DNA of 64,000 nucleotides. Origin: Clostridiales bacterium (GTDB lineage: Bacteria; Bacillota; Clostridia; Christensenellales; CAG-138). Under the pieces are notes generated by a model, which worked only from the letters and a program-made list of their open reading frames with translations, made no database searches and was not told the DNA's origin. This document shows positions 16,371 through 23,902 of the stretch, in pieces (position 1 is the first letter of the stretch; every line of letters starts with the position of its first letter). The DNA is taken from NCBI GenBank assembly GCA_004556165.1, contig SFIR01000002.1, forward strand, positions 1 through 64,000, in the 5' to 3' direction. The position numbers were made by a program, and so were the translations under genes.

Positions 16371-16790
16371 TTATTGATCGCAGTTCAGTGAAAGAGCCTT
16401 TTTACTGTTCTTTTTTTCAAAATACTGCTTAATCAAGTTGGAAAAGAAGTTGCCGCGTTCTTCTTCGTAAATCATGAGACCGATTCCGCAAATGAATTCC
16501 TGAATAAGTGGGGGATATTGCTCATGACATGCCGGGAAAATATCGTGAAGCTTTGTATTATTGGGTCTGAACCATGCGCATTGAATTGCATATTGCATAC
16601 ACCGTGACGATTTCATCCTTGAAACACCGAAGCACTCATCGATCATGATAAATAAAGATCTTTTGCCGTTATAGTATTGCAGCGGATCCATAATGAACAA
16701 TTGGATGCAGTATTCAAGATACCCGAATCCAAGCAGAGAAGGGTTTAATCCGAGCTCAATTAAACGCTCAGATACTGATTGTGATTTCAT
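16371..16790 (-). CDS. Stand-alone Spo0A C-terminal-domain-like protein
   Basis: A 139-residue protein. Residues about 10-95 resemble the Spo0A DNA-binding effector domain: a first helix LNPSLLGFGYLEYCIQLFIMD (aligned to GxxxHIKGYxYLRxAIxLV), and an HTH-like segment FGVSRMKSSRCMQYAIQCAW (aligned to the xVERAIRHAIEVAW block). There is no receiver domain. A short charged tail follows. ATG 16790 is selected for TAGGAGG 9 bases upstream; the frame is open further to 16841. It sits upstream of the SPT operon on the same strand but that operon has its own promoter. It may bind 0A-type boxes without phosphorylation control; this is inference. Confidence 0.72.
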   Translation of the reverse strand: MKSQSVSERLIELGLNPSLLGFGYLEYCIQLFIMDPLQYYNGKRSLFIMIDECFGVSRMKSSRCMQYAIQCAWFRPNNTKLHDIFPACHEQYPPLIQEFICGIGLMIYEEERGNFFSNLIKQYFEKKNSKKALSLNCDQ

Positions 16791-16836
16791 TATTCTGTTC
16801 CTCCTAATCATGGCTTGACGCTTAATCGTCGCAAAT

Positions 16837-16865
16837 ATCATAACACAGACAAAAATTATTTACAA
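16837..16865 (-). promoter_or_regulatory. Promoter of the Spo0A-domain gene
   Basis: Minus strand TTGTAA (16860-16865), 17-base spacer, TATGAT (16837-16842), with TG one base before the -10 box. Confidence 0.6.
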
Positions 16866-16916
16866 ATCTGAAAATTATTCTCACGACATCCCTTAATGTT
16901 TAATGATTCTCAGAAT

Positions 16917-16923
16917 TTCGACA
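16917..16923 (-). promoter_or_regulatory. Possible 0A box
   Basis: TGTCGAA on the minus strand equals the core of the Spo0A box. It is 52 bases upstream of the -35 box of the Spo0A-domain gene. A partial match, TGTCGTG, lies nearby at 16882-16888. The length is short, so chance is possible. Confidence 0.35.
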
Positions 16924-17127
16924 TAGAAAAAACTTTATTTTGAAAGTAAAAACGGTTCTCATATTGTAATCAGACAATAATATGCATTAGTTCAAACTCG
17001 GATAATCTATCTATTTGGACTAACTAATAAATAAATATATTTTGAAATGTTTGGATTCAGGCTGCCGGTAAACCGAGAAATCAAGGTTTTCTATAAGCGC
17101 TTGAAATCGCTTTTTACATAAAATCCC

Positions 17128-17196
17128 TATGCATCAGAAATGATGCATACAGGCCGCTGACATGACTTTGTCAGCGGCCTGAGCCTTGAAAATCAA
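17128..17196 (+). other. Two abutting hairpins followed by a T run
   Basis: In the 583-base gap 16791-17373 an inverted repeat TATGCATCA/TGATGCATA with a GAAA loop (17128-17149) is followed without gap by a 12-bp stem CAGGCCGCTGAC/GTCAGCGGCCTG (17150-17181), then a 5-bp CTTGA/TCAAG stem and seven T at 17191-17197. It has the form of the 3' end of a small structured RNA or of a terminator, but no gene on the plus strand feeds it. The rest of the gap is AT-rich and shows no coding frame that I trust. Confidence 0.5.
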
Positions 17197-17373
17197 GACT
17201 TTTTTTAATCCATGGTACGAGTAGAATTATAGGACTTCAAGAAAAACGCTCATATCAATGGCTTGCGAGCAGTCAGCAAGAAGTATTTGCAATTTGATTA
17301 CCAATTATTTTAACCCAAACTCAGTTCGGACACTGAAAAGCATTAAATTTCTTTAGCAGATAATCACTGAGAT

Positions 17374-18615
17374 TTACTGCAACCGAATAAGACGAGCCTT
17401 TAACGGACTGACTTTTTCCAATCGGCGCATATATGATTCAAATACTTCTGAATCAGCGGGATCAGTAGATTCTTTGAGCAATTCACATACCAACGCCAAA
17501 TGATCTGCATCATCGTTAGTAGAAAGTTCAACAGCCCGTTTTGCTTTACTGAGCGCTAAAGGTATTTCCCCTAAATGCCTCAAAACAGTTGCATAATTAT
17601 ATAAATATGCCGGCTCCTCATCATCTAACTCTGTTGTTTGTTTTGCAACTCCTTGTGCTTCTTCAAACATCCTTGCGCCAGCAAGGAGACGTTGCTTTTG
17701 ATTCAGGATTGAGGCACGTTCCTTATTGGTTTGCGCTCTGCTAAGCGCTTTATCCATGATTTTTCCCATGGACTCCATGTGTGCCTGTTCTGAGCCTTGA
17801 CGATTATAACATGTTACTAAACATCCAATCGCTTCAAGAATTTTTGTAAAAGATTCTGTACCTATGGAATCATTTAGATATGATTCCAATTCAAACGAAC
17901 CCTTTTCAGACCCAAGAGTTGTTAGTGCACAGAGTTTATCGAAAAAATATTCAAATGGTTGGTTTCTACAATACTCAAGCAATTCTTCTGCCAACTTAAC
18001 TTGGTTTGTCGAATAGGCATAATGAAATGCTTCAGATGGTTCAAGTTGACGTAACAAATCATCAACCCCATCTGTCATGTTGTTGCTATTGCTTGTAAAT
18101 GCTGATGTTATGTTAAAGCTATCTAACTTTTCAATAATTGTTTGTAGCATACTGTATAAGTCTTTAGAAGAAATTGTTTCTGCAGATTGATAATCATTAC
18201 CTTCAAAAACAGTTATAAAAGAGCGGATTTGTTTTTTTGCTTCTCGACATTCAGAAGCATAATTTAAATCACCATAAAAGATAGTCCTACGTGAAATTGT
18301 ATCAAAAGGAAGATCTGTCTTATGTTTTGCACACACAATGTATGGCAGACCAGTTTGATATCTCATTCCAAATTCATACATAACATTAGGATTTAATCCA
18401 GTTAAATCAATTATACATAAATCAGCATTTTGTATCTTATCAATAACATCAGCATTTATATCGCTTGTCCCCACTATTTCGTCTGCTCGCTTAACGTCTA
18501 AGTTGTGAAGTTCTCCGATTTCTTTTATCAGGGCAAGAAAGTTGTCTGCATGCTTGCGTTCTGGAGAATCTTGTTCTCCAATCGGGGAAACTACAAAACA
18601 AAAACGAGTATCCAT
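17374..18615 (-). CDS. TIR/nucleoside deoxyribosyltransferase-like protein with helical C-terminus
   Basis: A 413-residue protein. Residues 1-120 form a Rossmann-like domain: FCFVVSPIGEQDSPERKHAD, RADEIVGTSDINADVIDKI, NADLCIIDLTGLNPNVMYEFGMRY, PFDTISRRTIFYGD. This arrangement is that of nucleoside 2-deoxyribosyltransferase-like and TIR-like nucleotide-acting domains; the Glu of YEFGMR is a candidate catalytic residue. The remaining 290 residues are helical, with TPR-like repeats near the end (EEPAYLYNYATVLRHLGEIP, LALSKAKRAVEL). Its codons look more AT-rich than those of neighbours and it sits alone next to tRNA-Leu, which suggests acquisition. Function is unknown; a stress or antiphage NAD/nucleotide-degrading role is an inference from domain type. 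Confidence 0.6.
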   Translation of the reverse strand: MDTRFCFVVSPIGEQDSPERKHADNFLALIKEIGELHNLDVKRADEIVGTSDINADVIDKIQNADLCIIDLTGLNPNVMYEFGMRYQTGLPYIVCAKHKTDLPFDTISRRTIFYGDLNYASECREAKKQIRSFITVFEGNDYQSAETISSKDLYSMLQTIIEKLDSFNITSAFTSNSNNMTDGVDDLLRQLEPSEAFHYAYSTNQVKLAEELLEYCRNQPFEYFFDKLCALTTLGSEKGSFELESYLNDSIGTESFTKILEAIGCLVTCYNRQGSEQAHMESMGKIMDKALSRAQTNKERASILNQKQRLLAGARMFEEAQGVAKQTTELDDEEPAYLYNYATVLRHLGEIPLALSKAKRAVELSTNDDADHLALVCELLKESTDPADSEVFESYMRRLEKVSPLKARLIRLQ

Positions 18616-18732
18616 ACTGCATTTTTCCTTTCATTAGAGTCTTTTTAATTGTAGTACTGAGATTCTATAATGTCAATAAGAAAAAAATCGAAAAAGTCGG
18701 TTTCTTATGATATTAACCAATATGTTAAAAGA

Positions 18733-18757
18733 GGGTGAGCCCTATAAGAACTCACCC
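18733..18757 (-). terminator. Terminator of tRNA-Leu
   Basis: Arms GGGTGAG (18733-18739) and CTCACCC (18751-18757). On the minus strand it is followed by TCTTTT and begins one base beyond the tRNA CCA end. Confidence 0.75.
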
Positions 18758-18758
18758 A

Positions 18759-18841
18759 TGGTGCGAATGGGGGGATTTGAACCCCCAAGCTTTCGCCGGC
18801 GGATTTTAAGTCCGCTGTGTATGCCGTTCCACCACATTCGC
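18759..18841 (-). tRNA. tRNA-Leu (anticodon TAA)
   Basis: Minus-strand cloverleaf. The acceptor stem GCGAATG pairs with CATTCGC, discriminator A and an encoded CCA at 18759-18761. Anticodon stem GCGGA/TCCGC encloses CTTAAAA, giving anticodon TAA. A long class II variable arm and a T arm GGGGG-TTCAAAT-CCCCC are present. The length of 83 and the variable arm fit leucine. Confidence 0.95.
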
Positions 18842-19017
18842 ATAAAAAATATTTAACCCTTGCCGGCAGCGAAGAATATTATAATTCACTGTGAACTTAA
18901 AGTCAATAATGAAATACGGTTAATGCTTGAATTGCAGGTTTCAGCTCAAACGTCCGCATTTTAAACACTTATGATCAAGTGTCCCCGTCTCTTGCCTCGG
19001 GAAAGAACCGCGCCGTC

Positions 19018-19047
19018 AAAAAAGCCCACATTATAGTGAGCTTTTTT
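19018..19047 (-). terminator. Terminator of the aminotransferase gene
   Basis: AAAAAAGC(C)CAC (19018-19029) pairs with GTGAGCTTTTTT (19036-19047), the mismatch being G-U on the minus strand, which gives a U tail in that direction. The rest of 18842-19094 shows nothing else. Confidence 0.75.
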
Positions 19048-19094
19048 AACAGCATAGACAGCACTTCTGCGGTGCCATTACGCGTATGGTATTA

Positions 19095-20288
19095 TCAGTG
19101 GGTTTCGTTATACTTTTTGATTGCGATAGCGAGTACGTCCATAGCCCTTTCAAGGTCTTCCTGCTTGAGGACGTAAGCAATACGTACTTCGTTAAGACCG
19201 CGGCCGGGAGTTGCATAGAAGCCTTCGCCGGGAGCGAACATTACCGTATCGCCGTTATCGTCGAAATCGGTGAGCAACCACTTCTGGAAGGTGTCGGCAT
19301 TGTCAACGGGGAGAGCTGCCATCATGTAGAATGCACCCTGGGGAGCGGAAGCGATGACGCCGGGGATTTGCATGAGCTTTGCATAGCAGGTATCCCTGCG
19401 GCGCTTATATTCCTCGCGGACTGCTTCGAAATACTCGGGACCGACGGAATAGAGCGCAGTGGATGCGACCTGATCGAGAGTTGCAACGGAAAGCCTTGCC
19501 TGGCAGAACTTCAAAAGCTGTTGCTGGAGAAGCTTGTTGCGGGTGATGATGGTGCCGATACGCGCGCCGCAGGCGGAGAAGCGCTTGGAAACGGAATCAA
19601 TGATGATAGCATTTTCGTTGATATCTTCGAATGCGCCGATGGTTGCGAGCTTTTCACCGCCGTAAACAAACTCACGGTACACCTCATCGCCGATAACGTA
19701 GAGGTCATGCTCCTTTGCAAAATCTGCAATAATGCGGAGCTCTTCGGGAGTGAGGACGACGCCGGTGGGGTTGCCGGGATTGGTGAACATTATAGCACGG
19801 GTCTTATCGTTTACAAGAGCTTCGAGCTTCTCACGGACGGCATAACGATAGCCTTCCTCAGGCGTGGTGGTAAGGGGACGAATGACGCCGCCGGCTGACT
19901 TGACGAAGGTGTTGTAATTGGGATAGAAGGGTTCGGGGATGATGATTTCATCACCGGGATCGAGAATGCTGAGCATGAGCATCTGCAGCGCTTCGCTACC
20001 GCCGGTGGTTATGAGGATATCGCTCTCTTCGTAATGAATGCCGAGATTATCATAATAATGCTGAATCGCCTTGATCAGCTCGGGGATACCGGGGGAAGCG
20101 GCATATGCCAGAACGGGAAGCTCAAAATTTTTGACTGCGTCAAAATACGCGGTGGGTGTTGCAATATCGGGCTGACCGATATTAAGGGAATAAATCTTCT
20201 TTCCCTGCTGCTTCGCTGCAACAGAATAGGGGTAGAATTTACGCATCGGCGAGAGATTGCACGCCAGTGCCTTCTGAGAAACCTTCAT
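19095..20288 (-). CDS. PLP-dependent class I aminotransferase
   Basis: A 397-residue fold-type I aminotransferase: YSLNIGQPDIATP, YAASPGIPEL, TTGGSEALQM, FTNPGNPTGVVLTPEEL, GDEVYREFVYGG and the PLP-Lys block DSVSKRFSACGARIG. The block order is that of aspartate/aromatic aminotransferases (PatA/AspC type); the donor cannot be read from sequence. Start ATG 20288 has GGAGG 6 bases upstream; the frame reaches 20357 without a good site. Codons are strongly biased, suggesting high expression. Single-gene unit with its own terminator. Confidence 0.9.
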   Translation of the reverse strand: MKVSQKALACNLSPMRKFYPYSVAAKQQGKKIYSLNIGQPDIATPTAYFDAVKNFELPVLAYAASPGIPELIKAIQHYYDNLGIHYEESDILITTGGSEALQMLMLSILDPGDEIIIPEPFYPNYNTFVKSAGGVIRPLTTTPEEGYRYAVREKLEALVNDKTRAIMFTNPGNPTGVVLTPEELRIIADFAKEHDLYVIGDEVYREFVYGGEKLATIGAFEDINENAIIIDSVSKRFSACGARIGTIITRNKLLQQQLLKFCQARLSVATLDQVASTALYSVGPEYFEAVREEYKRRRDTCYAKLMQIPGVIASAPQGAFYMMAALPVDNADTFQKWLLTDFDDNGDTVMFAPGEGFYATPGRGLNEVRIAYVLKQEDLERAMDVLAIAIKKYNETH

Positions 20289-20733
20289 AGTAATCCTCCG
20301 ATTATTTTCAGTTTTAGCTCGTATTCTTGTGCTTATTATCCAATGAAGCACTTCCATATAAAACCAAATTATTCTAACATTAAACTATACGTTATTCAAT
20401 CTTATTCAAGGAAAAATATAGATATATTGTCGCGTTGGGAGGCTTGTGGAGTACATATGTTCGGGGGAGTGCAGGGGTTATAAATAGGCTCGGCAATGAA
20501 CGGCGAGGGATTTACGCCTCATCGAGATTACTAACATTGACATTAAGCTTTGAGAATCATGCTGATATAGAGTTTTTTTCTATCACTGCATGAACTTGTG
20601 TTCTATCGATCGGTACATGGAAGGAATCTCATAATAATATATTGCAGGTCGGTCGTGATGCAATAAGCAATTTATGGTATCATAATAAGGATCTCGCTTC
20701 TACGGGAGCATCTGATTCAACAGGAGGTAAATT
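20289..20733. other. 445-base gap without a gene
   Basis: It holds the upstream regions of two divergent genes. I see no reading frame with a ribosome site. A CATAAT (20681-20686) could be a -10 box for the protease gene but lacks a good -35 match. Confidence 0.4.
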
Positions 20734-23124
20734 ATGAAGAGATTGATATGCATTATCGTTTCAATCGCAATGCTTGTTATGCTTATTCCGATAAGCGCAG
20801 AAGTTAATGTTGACCTTATCAACACGGGCTCACTTGAAATTGACGATGACGGCAGCGACGGCTATTCCGGAGATTATGTTGTCATCTATAATCCCGGTGC
20901 ATCTACGTCCGGTGCAAGCACGGGCAATATGACGGGACTTATCGAAACCCAGGTCGGGGATTCGTCCGTAAAAGGGGAAATTGATTCTGACCCGAGAGGC
21001 TACGTCATTGATGTTGACGATATCATTGCCGAAGCGGATAAAGCTCTTGACCTTGCATCCGATGCCATAGGGGAGACCCTTTCCTTTGAGGTCGGCGACA
21101 CCCACACCTTCAGCCTGTATTCAAGCTATTGTCCCTTGCCCAACTCAAGTGTTCAGTTTGAGGTGCTTGCAAAGGGTGAACACTGCTATATCTGGACTCC
21201 GACTTCTACTGCGGATAACGTATATCCGCTTGATGAGATCGATGAAAGCTTCGCTCAGATCTGTGCGGACGAATTCGATTCGAAGTTTGACCTTATGCAG
21301 TCGTCCTTCGGCAACCATACCAACGGCAGTCAGGGCGACGGCAGGCTGAATATTCTTTACTATAATATTGATGACGGCTGGACTCCCGGAAACGGCTATG
21401 TTGCCGGTTTCTTCTCCGCCTCGGATATTTATTCCAACGGCATGCCGATACTGAATATTGATACATATCCCGGAGTTTATTATGTGACTACCGGCAACGA
21501 GGTCATTATTGATATCGAAGATACCTACGGCACCATGGTGCATGAGTATCAGCATCTCATCAATTATTCCGTAGGCAGCTATAATATTGATACATGGCTC
21601 AATGAGTGCATGAGCGCAGCAGCCGAGGAGATTTGCTATCCCGGCAGCAGCGTATCGTACCGCATTCAGTCGTGGCAGAACTACAAGTTCAGCGTAAATC
21701 AGGATTGGCTCAATCCTCCGGCGGAGTATGAGTACCAGCCCTCATGGTCGCTGCACAATGGGTATTCGATGTATGATTGGAGCAATTACCTTGAAATGTC
21801 GGACCGGCTTGCACTCTATGCGCAGGTTTCGCTCTATGCACAGTACATCTATTCTCAATACGGCAATTCAACCTTCAGGACTTTGCTTGAAAGCATGGCA
21901 GGCGGACGTTCCTTTACGAGTGCATTCGAACAGACAACGGGCCAATCCGCATCCGATTTTACTAAGAATTTCAGGATTGCACTGACTGCCAATGACCCGA
22001 ATTACGAAGACGGCATCTATGGCTTCAGGCTTCAGGAGGGATATGATCCCGAAGAGTATTACGGAGTTGAGAATATATATAACTGGCTTTCTCCCGTCGT
22101 ATTCACGGGCAGCAGCTGTTCTGTAAAAGGCGGCGGCGCAATAACGGTTAAGCCCGTAGGCGGAGTCTATTACCCGCCCACCGGTGCTTCTTCTTCGCTC
22201 AGGTATTACGGCATTACCCTTGATGCGGAGGAACCCGAACCCGTAGCTCTTACGGGAATAAGCCTGAATCCTGCTATTGCAGAGGTATATGCGGGAGGTT
22301 CCGTCAGAATAAGTGCTGTCCGCGAACCTGAGAACGCTAATAATTACGAGCTCACTTGGGAGAGCAGCAATACCTCCGTTGCTACCGTCAGCGGAAGCAA
22401 AAAGGCTGCAACCGTCACCGGCGTAAGCGCAGGAACTGCAACTATCAGCGTTACTGCGCATGATCTCTTGAATGATCTGTATTATTACGCTTCCGCAGTT
22501 GTGACCGTTAAACCGATGCCGACTCTGAATGAAGCACTGAATATTCAGAATGGCACTCTGGAATTCACCTCCACGGGCGCATATCCATGGAACGTTGTTA
22601 TCTCGGGCGAACGGGCATATGCAAAGAGCACAAATGAGGAAGTAAGCAGTTCGACTTCCGTGGTTTCGCTCACTGTTAATATGAATGCAGGCGATACGAT
22701 GAGCTTTGACTGGTTCGTCAGCAGTGAGTCAAATTATGATAAGCTTATCTTTAAGGTGAACGGCAGCGAGCAGGAGTCCATTTCCGGTCAGGTGGATTGG
22801 ACGACGGTTTCATACACTGCCGCAACAACACGAAGCTATACATTTACTTGGACTTATTCCAAGGATGGCAGCGTAAACAGCAATTCAGACTGCGGCGGAC
22901 TTGATAACGTTTATGTTCCCGGATATGAGGGTATGCCGTATCAGAAGGGCGACGTGGATATGAACGGCGTAGTCGATTCGATCGACGTTGTGCTGATTAT
23001 CCGCTTCACTCTCGGGCTTGTGCCGCTTAACCAAACTCAGCAGTACCTTGCAGATATGGATGACAGCGGCGCCGTTGATAATATCGACGCGGTACTGGCA
23101 CTCCGCTGCGTACTCAATCCCTGA
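20734..23124 (+). CDS. Secreted M30-like metallopeptidase with Big2 and dockerin domains
   Basis: A 796-residue exported protein. Residues 1-22 are a signal peptide. The catalytic part is marked by the zinc site MVHEYQHLINY (about 270) followed by WLNECMSAAAEEI, which resembles hyicolysin-type (M30) peptidases. A bacterial Ig-like Big2 domain runs about 505-595 (LTGISLNPAIAEVYAGG, WESSNTSVATVSG). A beta-rich module comes next, and the C-terminus (about 735-796) is a type I dockerin: two EF-like calcium repeats, GDVDMNGVVDSIDVVLIIR and ADMDDSGAVDNIDAVLALR. AGGAGG precedes the ATG. No scaffoldin or cohesin gene is in this window. Confidence 0.85.
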   Translation: MKRLICIIVSIAMLVMLIPISAEVNVDLINTGSLEIDDDGSDGYSGDYVVIYNPGASTSGASTGNMTGLIETQVGDSSVKGEIDSDPRGYVIDVDDIIAEADKALDLASDAIGETLSFEVGDTHTFSLYSSYCPLPNSSVQFEVLAKGEHCYIWTPTSTADNVYPLDEIDESFAQICADEFDSKFDLMQSSFGNHTNGSQGDGRLNILYYNIDDGWTPGNGYVAGFFSASDIYSNGMPILNIDTYPGVYYVTTGNEVIIDIEDTYGTMVHEYQHLINYSVGSYNIDTWLNECMSAAAEEICYPGSSVSYRIQSWQNYKFSVNQDWLNPPAEYEYQPSWSLHNGYSMYDWSNYLEMSDRLALYAQVSLYAQYIYSQYGNSTFRTLLESMAGGRSFTSAFEQTTGQSASDFTKNFRIALTANDPNYEDGIYGFRLQEGYDPEEYYGVENIYNWLSPVVFTGSSCSVKGGGAITVKPVGGVYYPPTGASSSLRYYGITLDAEEPEPVALTGISLNPAIAEVYAGGSVRISAVREPENANNYELTWESSNTSVATVSGSKKAATVTGVSAGTATISVTAHDLLNDLYYYASAVVTVKPMPTLNEALNIQNGTLEFTSTGAYPWNVVISGERAYAKSTNEEVSSSTSVVSLTVNMNAGDTMSFDWFVSSESNYDKLIFKVNGSEQESISGQVDWTTVSYTAATTRSYTFTWTYSKDGSVNSNSDCGGLDNVYVPGYEGMPYQKGDVDMNGVVDSIDVVLIIRFTLGLVPLNQTQQYLADMDDSGAVDNIDAVLALRCVLNP

Positions 23125-23182
23125 CGCAAACAAATACGGGACGGATGAATTCATCCGCCCCGGAAATATTATCATGCATTCA

Positions 23183-23207
23183 GCACCCGGTTTCCCGGGT
23201 GCATTTT
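23183..23207 (+). terminator. Terminator after the protease gene
   Basis: GCACCCGG (23183-23190)/CCGGGTGC (23195-23202) with a TTTC loop, then ATTTTG. A 16-bp perfect palindrome CGGATGAATTCATCCG lies just before it at 23142-23157. Confidence 0.7.
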
Positions 23208-23210
23208 GTG

Positions 23211-23861
23211 TTATTTATCGTCAATGATCTTATTGATGGCTCCGCTTTCGGCGACAACAAGGATATGATCGTTGTGGTTAAAGACATATCCGGGGCCTGC
23301 CATTACGACCTTGCCGTCTGGAGACTTAACGGCAACAACGTTGATCCCATAGCGCTTGCGCACATCAATTTCAAGGATGCTCTTGCCGTTCCATTTACTC
23401 GGCGCAGATATTTCATACATTGAGCAGTCGCCGGAGATATTAAAATAATCAAAGATGGAATCGCTGCTTGCGGTGATAGCAAGCCTTCTGGACAGATCCT
23501 TCTCGGGGAAAATTATTCGGTCAGCTCCGTTCTTCCTAAGGAATTTTGCCTGAACCTCGGTTGAAGCAACGGCAATGACCTTAGGACAGTTAAGCTCCTT
23601 CAAAAGGTCAACTATCTGTAAGCTGTCCTGAAAATCCTCCGGAAGGCAAACGATCGCGGCATCGAAGGCTTCGACACCGAAGGTTGCAAGTACATTCCGC
23701 TTGGTGCAGTCTCCAATACGGGAAGCGGAGGCATACTCCAATAGGTCGGACATCTTTTCTTCGCTTTCGTCCGCGATAAGGACATCGCAGCCGATCGAGT
23801 ATAAATCTTTGCACAGAAAATGACCGAATTTTCCTGCACCTATAACTAAAAATGATTTCAT
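23211..23861 (-). CDS. Potassium uptake regulatory subunit (TrkA/KtrA family)
   Basis: A 216-residue cytoplasmic RCK protein. The N-terminal NAD/ATP-binding Rossmann part has FLVIGAGKFGHFL, DVLIADESEEK and AAIVCLPEDF, and the C-terminal RCK_C part is GINVVAVKSPDGKVVMAGPGYVFNHNDHILVVAE. It gates the membrane partner encoded directly upstream (41-base gap), forming a KtrAB-type uptake system. Length is normal. Confidence 0.92.
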   Translation of the reverse strand: MKSFLVIGAGKFGHFLCKDLYSIGCDVLIADESEEKMSDLLEYASASRIGDCTKRNVLATFGVEAFDAAIVCLPEDFQDSLQIVDLLKELNCPKVIAVASTEVQAKFLRKNGADRIIFPEKDLSRRLAITASSDSIFDYFNISGDCSMYEISAPSKWNGKSILEIDVRKRYGINVVAVKSPDGKVVMAGPGYVFNHNDHILVVAESGAINKIIDDK

Positions 23862-23902
23862 TGTCCTATTGCCTTACGAATAAAATCGTCCTTTCTTTAG
23901 TC

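Noticed and set aside
17210..17245. Degenerate copy of the tRNA-Leu 3' end as an attachment site
   Set aside because: CATGGTACGAGT resembles CATGGTGCGAAT of the tRNA end in about 10 of 12 bases, but the T-arm part does not align without a 5-base insertion. Too weak to call.
17374..18615. Metabolic nucleoside 2-deoxyribosyltransferase
   Set aside because: The long helical C-terminus, genomic isolation and lack of nucleoside genes make a housekeeping salvage role less likely, though the fold is related.
19086..19898. 270-codon frame antisense to the aminotransferase
   Set aside because: Same reason: the aminotransferase blocks are all present, the opposite frame has none and no ribosome site.
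20734..23124. Complete cellulosome locus
   Set aside because: Only one dockerin protein; no cohesin, scaffoldin or glycosidase is in the window.
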